From Alphaproteobacteria bacterium (GTDB taxonomy: Bacteria > Pseudomonadota > Alphaproteobacteria > JABAAW01): a stretch of DNA of 6,402 nt. A program made the position numbers and the translations under genes. Within the stretch, counting starts at the first letter, position 1, and each line of letters begins with the position of its first letter. The notes under the pieces were generated by a model. It saw nothing but the letters and a program-made list of their open reading frames with translations, made no database searches and was not told the origin of the DNA. The stretch lies in the NCBI GenBank assembly GCA_014238625.1, contig JABAAS010000068.1:1-6402 (forward strand). Direction: 5' to 3'. This document shows positions 1 to 5,877 of the stretch, piece by piece.

Positions 1-26
1 CTATGCTATGGATGAGGCTTGTATAT

Positions 27-32
27 GGAGGA
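27..32 (+). promoter_or_regulatory. Ribosome binding site of fdhD
   Basis: GGAGGA lies 9 bases before the ATG at 42. It decides the start: the in-frame ATGs at 3 and 12 lie upstream of this site and have no Shine-Dalgarno sequence within the window. The 41 bases before the gene also contain TGA at 13-15 in another frame, which could end an upstream gene, but too little is present to tell. Confidence 0.75.
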
Positions 33-41
33 TTTTATCCT

Positions 42-986
42 ATGCCCTCGCGCACTTTGTTGCCTATTTCGGACCCTTTTCGTTTTTTGCGCCTATCTCG
101 GGCTGATTTGCCTTTGCTTCCGCGTCCGGAGACCTCTGAGTTGACTCGTCTTTTGACTGGCACGGACCATAAGGAGGAGTCTTTGTCTCTTTCTGTTGTT
201 GAGGAGCGTCCTCTATCTATTTATTTAAACAGTCGCGAGGTTATCACGCAGATGACGGTTGGCGACCACCCTGAGTATTTAGCGTTAGGTTTTTTGAAGA
301 ATCAGGGATTTTTATCGAGCACGAATCCGGTTACTTCTGTTGAGTATCACGCTGATTTATCTACGGTTGTTGTTCGGACAGCTTCGGAGAGTGACCTAGA
401 AGATAAGTTGCGCCATCAGGTACGGACTTCTGGCTGCGCGCAGGGTAGCATGTTTTCTTCAGCGCTTGAGAAGGTTGAGGAGCTTAGTTTTCCTTTGTCT
501 TGCAGCCGAGTTTCGACGAGTATTTTCTACCATATTCAACATCAGGTTAACCGCCTGCCGAGTCTTTACTTGAAGGCGGGCGCGATACATGGCTGTGCTC
601 TTTTTCGAGGCGAGGATTTGCTAGTCTACCTAGAGGATGTTGGCAGACATAACGCTGTAGACAAGATAGCTGGCTATATGCATGTTGAGTCTATTTCTGG
701 ACTGGATAAGATATTTTATACGACTGGTCGTTTGACTTCAGAGATGGTAATCAAATGTGGATTTATGGGTATACCGATTCTCCTATCGCGTTCTGGCTTT
801 ACGGCTTGGGGAGTATCTTTGGCTCGCAGTATGGGTTTGACTTTGGTGGGTCGCCTTCGCGGCAAACGTTTTGTTATTTTGTCTGGAGTAGAGAGGGTAG
901 ATTTCGACCATTCTTCGAGCGATTTTTCGTATGAAGATTCTCGCCATAGACGCAAGGGTTCTTCAAAGGGTTCTTCGTCGGACTAG
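42..986 (+). CDS. fdhD: Formate dehydrogenase accessory sulfurtransferase FdhD
   Basis: FdhD is a cytoplasmic protein that takes sulfur from the cysteine desulfurase IscS and passes it to the bis-MGD molybdenum cofactor before insertion into formate dehydrogenase. From the ATG at 42 it has 314 residues. Family blocks seen in order (residue numbers from this start): EERPLSIYLNSREV near 54-67; the active-site loop SGCAQG with Cys132; AGAIHGCALF near 179-188; the diagnostic EDVGRHNAVDK at 198-208; and TTGRLTSEMVIK...GIPILLSRSGFTAWG near 227-257. E. coli FdhD has a Cys-x-x-Cys loop. Here the second Cys is Gly, a variant I remember as normal in one proteobacterial subfamily, so I do not read it as a defect. 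The last 25 or so residues are polar and Ser/Arg/Lys-rich with no visible domain. The gene ends 5 bases from the convergent membrane-protein gene, with no hairpin terminator seen between them. MobA at 3940 serves the same cofactor, which supports the call. Confidence 0.96.
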   Translation: MPSRTLLPISDPFRFLRLSRADLPLLPRPETSELTRLLTGTDHKEESLSLSVVEERPLSIYLNSREVITQMTVGDHPEYLALGFLKNQGFLSSTNPVTSVEYHADLSTVVVRTASESDLEDKLRHQVRTSGCAQGSMFSSALEKVEELSFPLSCSRVSTSIFYHIQHQVNRLPSLYLKAGAIHGCALFRGEDLLVYLEDVGRHNAVDKIAGYMHVESISGLDKIFYTTGRLTSEMVIKCGFMGIPILLSRSGFTAWGVSLARSMGLTLVGRLRGKRFVILSGVERVDFDHSSSDFSYEDSRHRRKGSSKGSSSD

Positions 987-991
987 TTTCT

Positions 992-2404
992 TTAGCTTTT
1001 CTGTTTTTCGTTCCATTCGGCTGTTACTTTTGCAGAGTATCGAGCGGTAATGGGTTCGATGAGGAAAGCGATAGCGAGGAATAGGAAGGGACGGAAGAAC
1101 ATCAGCCATGCTCCGACTTTCCACCACCAATGAGTTTTTGTTGCCTGCTTCATGATGAGTGGTTGGCTAGCTGCAGCGAGAGCAGCGATAGCGATAGCGG
1201 CGAGTATAGCGAGCCACAACCTTCTTTTTTGCGGATTTTTCAACCTTTCCCGTAGGTCTATTCTGATTCGTTTGTTTATGAGAATAAGTATCAATAGTAA
1301 GGTAGCTGGTATTTGATATGCGAAGCTGAGTATTAACAATCGCCATGGGTTTTCGCATGCTGCCCATCCGATTTCGAATTTATTGTATTTTTTGGAGCAA
1401 TCGATTTTTTTTATTTTATTGGCATTTTCTCCTAACTCGAGAGTTTCGCCTTGTGTTCTCAATAAGAATCTATGTTTTGCGTGGTTTATGAAATCGGCGT
1501 TGATTGCGCTTGCTTGCCAATAGTGTAGAGCGAAAGCGGCGATGAATCCTAATACTATTGCGAAGGAGCATGTTGTTTGCCAGACGAGGAATTTTTTAAT
1601 TTTCCATTTTTCTTTAACGGCGTACCAGAAGATGGGTATAGTAGTAGCGACCATGACGGTTGGTAGCATATCGTATCCGAGTCCGAAGAGTATTTTAGCG
1701 GATATAGCAACAGCCGCGCTACTTGCGATGATGAGTAGAGTTTTCGCGGCATATTTCGAATTATTTTTTTTTCGCCATTTGCTCTGCATTAGGAATGCTA
1801 CGATAAGGAATGGTAGTAACCAGAAGAAGGGTTTGTATAGTACGCTGCGTCCTATATTGTATATTAGAGTTGGAGCTATGGGAGATAGTATAGTTGCGGC
1901 GCCGACGAGTATTGCGGCGAAGAGGTTAACTTCTCGTAGTATCCATAGACATAATAGGCAAATAGCTATTGAGATTGAGAAAGCTGCGACGGCTCGCAGG
2001 GTCCATAATCCGATGAATATGCGATCTTTGCTATTTTTAGCGATACTTTGCGATATTCTCCAGAAGGGGTATAGCAATAATGTATCGAGTCCTGGCGCGG
2101 ATATGTATGGAGGATGTTTTTTGTGATAATTTTCGAGTCCCTGTTTTCCTTCTTCTTGTAGCTTTTGGTATGCTTTTTTTGTTCGATAGCAGCCGGCTTC
2201 GCTATCGTTCCAAGCATCGGCGATGAATCCTCCCCTTGCCCATAGCCCATTGTAATCTTTTGCCATCATAGTGCGTACGACTCTACTTTCTTCGCAAAGA
2301 TCGAACCACTTGTCGTAGTTAGGCAGAGCGAATAACCCGAACATACTAGCGAGGAAGCAGGCTAAGAATAGTATAGCGAATGTTATTTTTTCGATTTTAT
2401 ACAT
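992..2404 (-). CDS. Polytopic membrane protein, putative GT-C glycosyltransferase (copy A)
   Basis: This is an integral membrane protein of 470 residues, and the downstream member of a tandem pair. One helix (about 7-27) is followed by a long polar loop (about 28-115). Roughly nine to eleven further hydrophobic segments follow, broken by basic cytoplasmic turns such as KWRKKNN and by a second polar loop around 308-352. The first loop has an acidic pair followed by Arg (CEESR, 37-41), then MMAKDY and HPPYISAPGLDTLL. This order resembles the Asp-Glu motif and KPP segment of PMT/ArnT-type GT-C enzymes, which move sugars from polyprenyl-phosphate carriers outside the membrane. That assignment is inference. 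The first acidic residue is Glu here and Asp in copy B. Cys37, Cys72, Cys336 and Cys350 lie in the polar loops and are shared with copy B, so disulfides are possible. The chosen ATG matches the MYKIEK start of copy B; a TTG at 2419 would add five residues. No Shine-Dalgarno sequence is seen. Confidence 0.6.
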   Translation of the reverse strand: MYKIEKITFAILFLACFLASMFGLFALPNYDKWFDLCEESRVVRTMMAKDYNGLWARGGFIADAWNDSEAGCYRTKKAYQKLQEEGKQGLENYHKKHPPYISAPGLDTLLLYPFWRISQSIAKNSKDRIFIGLWTLRAVAAFSISIAICLLCLWILREVNLFAAILVGAATILSPIAPTLIYNIGRSVLYKPFFWLLPFLIVAFLMQSKWRKKNNSKYAAKTLLIIASSAAVAISAKILFGLGYDMLPTVMVATTIPIFWYAVKEKWKIKKFLVWQTTCSFAIVLGFIAAFALHYWQASAINADFINHAKHRFLLRTQGETLELGENANKIKKIDCSKKYNKFEIGWAACENPWRLLILSFAYQIPATLLLILILINKRIRIDLRERLKNPQKRRLWLAILAAIAIAALAAASQPLIMKQATKTHWWWKVGAWLMFFRPFLFLAIAFLIEPITARYSAKVTAEWNEKQKS

Positions 2405-3863
2405 AGTGGCAAGAGACAAGCTTCGAGTTTTTTTTTGTTTATCTTATTTTCTGTTTTTCATTCCATGCGGCTGTTACTTTTGCGCAGTATCGAGCGGTAA
2501 TGGGTTCGATGAGGAAAGCGATAGCGAGGAATAGGAAGGGACGGAAGAACATCAGCCATGTCCCAATTTTCCACCACCAATGTATCTTTGTTGCCTGCTT
2601 CATGATCAGTGGTTGGCTAGCTGCTGAGAGAGCAGCGATAGCGATAGCGGTTAGTATGGCGAGCCACAATCTTCTTTTTTGCGGATTTTTCAGCCTTTTC
2701 CGTAGGTCTATTCTGATTTGTTTGTTTATCAGAATAAGTATCAATAATATGGTAGCTGGTATTTGATATGCGAAGCTGAGCATTAGCAATCGCCATGGGC
2801 TTTCGCATGCTGCCCATTCGTTAGGTTTGAGGTTAGTGTATTTTTTGGAGCAATCGATTTCTTTTATTTTATTGGCGTTCTCTGCGCGGTTGCTCGCAAT
2901 GCCTTGTGTTCTGAACAAGAATTTGCTTTTTGCGTGATTTATGAAATCGGCGTTGATTGCGCTTGCTTGCCAATAGTGGAGAGCGAAGGCGGCGATGAAT
3001 CCTAATACTATTGCGAAGGAGCATGTTGTTTGCCAAACGAGGAATTTTTTAATTTTCCATTTTTCTTTAACGGCGTACCAGAAGATGGGTATAGTAGTAG
3101 CGACCATGACGGTTGGTAGCATATCGTATCCTAGTCCGAAGAGTATTTTAGCGGATATAGCACCAGCCGCGCTGCTTGCGATGACGAGTAGATTTTTCCA
3201 AGCATATTTCGAGTTATTTTTTTTTCGCCATTTGCTCTGCATTAGGAATGCTACGATCAGGAATGGCAGGAACCAGAAGAAGGGTTTGTATAGTACGCTA
3301 CGCCCCATATTGTATATTAGAGTTGGAGCTATGGGAGATAGTATAGTTACGGCACCGACGAGTATTGCTGCGAAGAGGTTAACTTCGCGTAGTATCCATA
3401 GGCAAAATAGGCAAATAGTTATTGCAGTTGAGAAAGCTGCGACGGTTCGCAGGGTCCATAATCCGATGAATATGCGGTCTTTGCTATTTTTAGCGATATT
3501 TTGGGATATTCTCCAGAATGGGTATAGCAATAATGTATCGAGTCCTGGTGCGGATATGTATGGAGGATGGCTTTTATGATAATTTTCGAGTCCCTTTTTT
3601 CCTCTTTCTTGTAGTTTTCGGTGATCTTCTTTTGTTTTATAGCATCCGAGCTGGCTATAGTCCCAAGCATCAGCGATGAATCCCCCTCTTGCCCATATTC
3701 CATTGTAATCTTTTGCCATCATGGTACGCACGACTCTACTTTCATCGCAAACATTTATACTCAGCCACTTGTCGTAGTTAGGCAGAGCGAACAACCCGAA
3801 GATACTAGCGAGGAAGCAGGTTGTGAATAGTAGTGCGAATGTTATTTTTTCGATTTTATACAT
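1000..3863 (-). repeat. Tandem gene duplication, units about 1000-2404 and 2450-3863
   Basis: Two direct copies of about 1.4 kb lie head to tail, separated by 34 bases between the stop of one gene and the ATG of the next. Similarity stops almost exactly at the start codons and starts a few codons from the stops, so the repeat is limited to the coding sequence. An ungapped hand comparison of 1491-1738 with 2944-3191 gives 7 differences in 248 bases. The segments encoding the outer loops (around 2130-2330 and 3570-3770) differ much more and include a two-residue indel. I see no insertion-sequence ends or target-site duplications around either unit. Confidence 0.95.
2439..3863 (-). CDS. Polytopic membrane protein, putative GT-C glycosyltransferase (copy B)
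   Basis: This 474-residue paralogue of copy A is the first gene transcribed in the pair. Its layout is one N-terminal helix (7-27), a polar outer loop (28-115), then hydrophobic segments near 130-155, 160-182, 193-210, 222-240, 248-265, 277-298, 357-379, 398-418 and 432-452. The outer loop carries Cys39-Asp40-Glu41-Ser-Arg, the form expected for the catalytic acidic pair of GT-C enzymes (PMT/ArnT type), and HPP at 99-101 followed by ISAPGLDTLLLYPF, in the place of the KPP segment of that group. Residues 235-312 are identical to copy A over 78 positions. Differences cluster at 31-90 and 313-350. Cys39, Cys74, Cys338 and Cys353 are conserved in both copies. The start is the only ATG that fits the open frame; there is no Shine-Dalgarno sequence, but a plausible promoter lies just upstream. 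Another multi-spanning membrane function is possible, since no decisive signature was seen. Confidence 0.62.
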   Translation of the reverse strand: MYKIEKITFALLFTTCFLASIFGLFALPNYDKWLSINVCDESRVVRTMMAKDYNGIWARGGFIADAWDYSQLGCYKTKEDHRKLQERGKKGLENYHKSHPPYISAPGLDTLLLYPFWRISQNIAKNSKDRIFIGLWTLRTVAAFSTAITICLFCLWILREVNLFAAILVGAVTILSPIAPTLIYNMGRSVLYKPFFWFLPFLIVAFLMQSKWRKKNNSKYAWKNLLVIASSAAGAISAKILFGLGYDMLPTVMVATTIPIFWYAVKEKWKIKKFLVWQTTCSFAIVLGFIAAFALHYWQASAINADFINHAKSKFLFRTQGIASNRAENANKIKEIDCSKKYTNLKPNEWAACESPWRLLMLSFAYQIPATILLILILINKQIRIDLRKRLKNPQKRRLWLAILTAIAIAALSAASQPLIMKQATKIHWWWKIGTWLMFFRPFLFLAIAFLIEPITARYCAKVTAAWNEKQKIR

Positions 3864-3889
3864 TTTGCAATTACTTTATGATTCATTTT

Positions 3890-3918
3890 TTTATATTGTT
3901 AATTTTATTGTATTTTAA
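3890..3918 (-). promoter_or_regulatory. Candidate sigma70-type promoter for the membrane-protein pair
   Basis: On the - strand, TTAAAA (3918-3913) and TATAAA (3895-3890) are separated by 17 bases, with the ATG at 3863 a further 26 bases on. They match the consensus at 4 of 6 and 5 of 6 positions. The 76-base gap is the only region between the divergent membrane-protein and mobA genes, so it must hold any promoter specific to either. It is so A+T-rich that chance matches are likely. Confidence 0.4.
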
Positions 3919-3939
3919 TTTGAGGCTTAAAGTTTTATA

Positions 3940-4713
3940 ATGGCTGATGATAGCGTTATTGGCAATAGCAGTTTTGCGATATTGGCGGGCGGCCGAGCTT
4001 CACGCATGCGCGCGAGCGGCACTAGTTCGGTTAGTGTTTCGGTTAGTAGTATTGCGAGCAGTTTAGATAGTAATACTTTAGATAAATGCCTTCTTTCTGT
4101 GGGCGGCAAGACTATCCTAGAGCGTATAGTATGGCGTTTAAGCTCGAGCGATTTTTCTTCGAGCGCTCTTAATGCGAACGGCGAGCTTTCTCGTTTTACT
4201 GAACTTTCACGCCAATATGGACTAAATTTGGTTAGGGATTTATCACCTTCTGTTGAGGATACTGCATCCCCTAGCTCGCCATCGCCCGAGCAAAGCTGTA
4301 ATTCTCTTTTGGGACCTTTGGCAGGCTTGCTATCGAGTCTGCGCTGGGCTCGTAGCTGTGGTTCGCGCTGGCTATTGACTGTTCCTGGCGATTGTCCATT
4401 TCTTCCGCGCGACTTATTTTCACGCTTGAGTTCTTGCCAGTCTTCGAGTGGTTCTTTGATCACCTGCGCCAGTTCGCGCCAGGGTAATGGCGAGCTTCGC
4501 AGGCATCCAGTTACTGCCTTGTGGGATACTTCTTTACACGATGACTTGGCTACTAGCTTGTTTTCGGAGGGTATTCGCAAGATTGATCTGTGGACGAGCA
4601 GACACACTATTGCAATTGAGGAATGGGATTCTCCGTTAGATTTTTTTTTCAATGTTAACGACCGAGCGGATTTAGCGCGAGCGAATTTTTTAGCGCGCAC
4701 GGATTTTCGATAG
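3940..4713 (+). CDS. mobA: Molybdenum cofactor guanylyltransferase MobA
   Basis: MobA is a cytoplasmic enzyme that joins GMP from GTP to Mo-molybdopterin, giving the MGD cofactor used by formate dehydrogenase and related enzymes. The protein has 257 residues; E. coli MobA is, from memory, about 195. Visible blocks are the nucleotide-binding start LAGGRASRM (15-23), the Asp48-Lys49 pair of that loop, GPLAG (125-129), the metal-binding region GDCPFLP (150-156, Asp151), RHP (188-190) and FFNVN (236-240) near the C-terminus. Two features are odd. About 24 Ser/Val-rich residues separate SRM from DK, where the family usually has only two or three residues. A second Ser/Pro-rich stretch (102-123) precedes GPLAG. 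Both account for much of the extra length. The ATG at 3940 has no clear Shine-Dalgarno sequence. FdhD at 42-986 needs the product of this enzyme, though two oppositely oriented genes lie between. A related molybdopterin nucleotidyltransferase is the main alternative. Confidence 0.88.
   Translation: MADDSVIGNSSFAILAGGRASRMRASGTSSVSVSVSSIASSLDSNTLDKCLLSVGGKTILERIVWRLSSSDFSSSALNANGELSRFTELSRQYGLNLVRDLSPSVEDTASPSSPSPEQSCNSLLGPLAGLLSSLRWARSCGSRWLLTVPGDCPFLPRDLFSRLSSCQSSSGSLITCASSRQGNGELRRHPVTALWDTSLHDDLATSLFSEGIRKIDLWTSRHTIAIEEWDSPLDFFFNVNDRADLARANFLARTDFR
4009..4080 (+). repeat. Serine-rich insertion in mobA with a 12-base tandem repeat
   Basis: This stretch encodes MobA residues 24-47, inside the nucleotide-binding loop. 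TTCGGTTAGT occurs at 4026-4035 and again at 4038-4047, a period of 12 bases or four codons, giving the Ser-Val-Ser-Val repeat in the protein. The reading frame stays open across it, and all downstream MobA motifs are in the same frame. Confidence 0.7.
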
Positions 4714-4759
4714 AGCTGTTTATTATTTGCGAATATTTTTTTTGCAGTCGAGCTTGTAG

Positions 4760-4788
4760 TTGACATAGTATGTTGCTGGTGTTATTCG
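4760..4788 (+). promoter_or_regulatory. Candidate promoter of the Tat cyclase gene
   Basis: A perfect TTGACA (4760-4765) is followed after 17 bases by TATTCG (4783-4788), a weak -10 match with three of six positions. It lies in the 143-base gap after mobA, and the ATG of the next gene is 69 bases past it, leaving a leader of about 60 bases. The cyclase gene may therefore be transcribed separately from mobA. Confidence 0.4.
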
Positions 4789-4792
4789 ACAC

Positions 4793-4820
4793 CTATCCGT
4801 ATCTATCCGTTTATGGATGG
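4793..4820 (+). promoter_or_regulatory. Direct repeat and small hairpin in the leader of the cyclase gene
   Basis: CTATCCGT is present at 4793-4800 and 4803-4810, exactly one DNA turn apart, just downstream of the candidate promoter. The second copy also pairs with GGATGG at 4815-4820: CTATCC (4803-4808), a 6-base loop, then GGATGG, with one G-U pair. It could be an operator or a small RNA stem. No regulator is identified. Confidence 0.3.
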
Positions 4821-4842
4821 AAGCTAACGAAACTTAATTAAT

Positions 4843-4850
4843 AAGGAGGA
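4843..4850 (+). promoter_or_regulatory. Strong ribosome binding site of the cyclase gene
   Basis: AAGGAGGA is a near-perfect complement of the 16S rRNA 3' end and lies 6 bases before the ATG at 4857. It is the best site in the window and argues for the long N-terminal form of the protein over a start at the internal ATG at 4875. Confidence 0.85.
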
Positions 4851-4856
4851 ACGGAG

Positions 4857-5828
4857 ATGTGCGTTGAAGGTTGCATGACTCATGTACGCTCACGCTTGAA
4901 TAGCGATGGGTCTTTAGAAAACAAAAATATCGGCACCGCGAGCATTAGCAAGAGCTTTGCTAAGAGCTGTGATAATAGTCCATCGCGGCGTAATTTTTTA
5001 CAAGGCTTGGCGGGAGGCAGTCTTTCTGCTGTGCTGGCGATGGGGGCATTTTCTTCGCGCTCTGCGTTGGCGATGGAGAGTGGTGATTCACCGGACAATT
5101 CATCTAACAGGCGTAGAGGCAAGAAGCGCCTACTCAGACGAGGCATCAGGAGTGTAGTTGATTTGACTCATAGCTTTGATAGCAGTTTTCCGACTTTTGG
5201 TGGTTCGTCTGGCATTTCGTCGAAGAAGCTAGCGGACTTTTCGAAGAACGGCTACAATGTATACGAGCATAAGATATTTGAGCATGCTGGTACGCATATA
5301 GACGCGCCGCTTCACTTTTCGCAAGATGGGGCGAGCGTTGACGAGATATCTGTTGAGCAACTAGTGGCGCCTCTAGTAAAGATTGACATTCGCGAGCGCG
5401 CTACTACGGACTCGGACGCGCAGTTAACGCCGGACGATTTGCGAGCTTGGGAGAAGAAGCATGGCAAGATACCTAAGGGAGCTTGCGTAGCGCTGGATAG
5501 CGGTTGGGATAGTTTTGTTGGAAGCAAGAAGTTTCGCAACGCGGACAAGAAGGGAGTGATGCACTTTCCTGGCTTTCATGTTGATGCTGTAGCGTTTTTG
5601 TTAGAATCTCGAGATGTTTCTGGGATAGCGGTTGACACGCTTTCGCTGGACTATGGTCGTTCGCAGGATTTTGCTGTTCACTATGCGTGGTTACCGCGAG
5701 GCAAATGGGGCTTGGAATGCGTAGCGAATTTATCGAGTTTGCCGGCGAAGGGAGCGGTTTTGATTGTTGGAGCTCCGAAATGGCGAGGAGGCAGTGGTGG
5801 TTTGACGCGAGTTACTGCTTTGCTGTGA
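4857..5828 (+). CDS. Tat-exported cyclase-family (PF04199-type) metal-dependent hydrolase
   Basis: The protein has 323 residues, in the cyclase/kynurenine-formamidase-like family. Members are metal-dependent hydrolases of amides or cyclic substrates; which substrate this one uses cannot be read from the sequence. Residues 43-48 are SRRNFL, a twin-arginine motif, followed by a hydrophobic stretch and an Ala-Leu-Ala cleavage site at 70-72. The mature enzyme should therefore be exported already folded. The n-region before the motif is long, at over 40 residues, with Cys2 and Cys6. A basic linker (85-95) precedes the catalytic domain. The family motif HxGTHxDAPxH is complete: His143, His147, Asp149 and His153. 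His275 and Glu287 are 12 residues apart, as are His160 and Glu172 in KynB. The end, GAPKWRGGSGGLTRV, is also typical. Thus the active site looks intact. The neighbouring molybdenum-cofactor genes are compatible with Tat export in this organism but do not indicate a substrate. Confidence 0.9.
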   Translation: MCVEGCMTHVRSRLNSDGSLENKNIGTASISKSFAKSCDNSPSRRNFLQGLAGGSLSAVLAMGAFSSRSALAMESGDSPDNSSNRRRGKKRLLRRGIRSVVDLTHSFDSSFPTFGGSSGISSKKLADFSKNGYNVYEHKIFEHAGTHIDAPLHFSQDGASVDEISVEQLVAPLVKIDIRERATTDSDAQLTPDDLRAWEKKHGKIPKGACVALDSGWDSFVGSKKFRNADKKGVMHFPGFHVDAVAFLLESRDVSGIAVDTLSLDYGRSQDFAVHYAWLPRGKWGLECVANLSSLPAKGAVLIVGAPKWRGGSGGLTRVTALL

Positions 5829-5877
5829 TTTTTTTGCGAGGTTTCGGTGTTATAGCTAGCGGGGTTTTCTAGGTATA

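Noticed and set aside
133..147. FdhD read as defective for lacking the second Cys of Cys-x-x-Cys (lesion would lie near 435-452)
   Set aside because: The Cys-Ala-Gln-Gly form is, as I remember it, normal in a proteobacterial FdhD subfamily, and all other family blocks are intact.
1542..3579. Two near-identical 194-codon + strand frames (1542-2126 and 2995-3579) opposite the membrane-protein genes
   Set aside because: They resemble each other only because the genes beneath them are duplicates. The - strand frames have proper membrane helices and full-length conservation, so these are antisense shadows.
915..4157. A shared 14-mer, TCGAGCGATTTTTC, at 915-928 and 4144-4157, considered as an uptake or binding signal
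   Set aside because: Both copies are in frame and encode the same Ser-Ser-Asp-Phe-Ser stretch with this genome's preferred codons; two copies are not enough to suggest a signal.
4714..4750. Possible rho-independent terminator after mobA because of the T run at 4736-4743
   Set aside because: No G+C-rich inverted repeat lies directly before the T run.
3927..4766. A 279-codon open frame on the - strand covering all of mobA
   Set aside because: Its product is rich in Ser, Lys, Arg and Leu with no domain. The + strand frame holds every MobA motif. Strand composition and the rarity of CTA, TTA and TCA codons in the + frame explain the open shadow.
5829..5877. Possible terminator or small gene between the cyclase gene and ettA
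   Set aside because: Only a short GCTAGC palindrome and scattered T or G runs are present, with no stable stem and no convincing frame.
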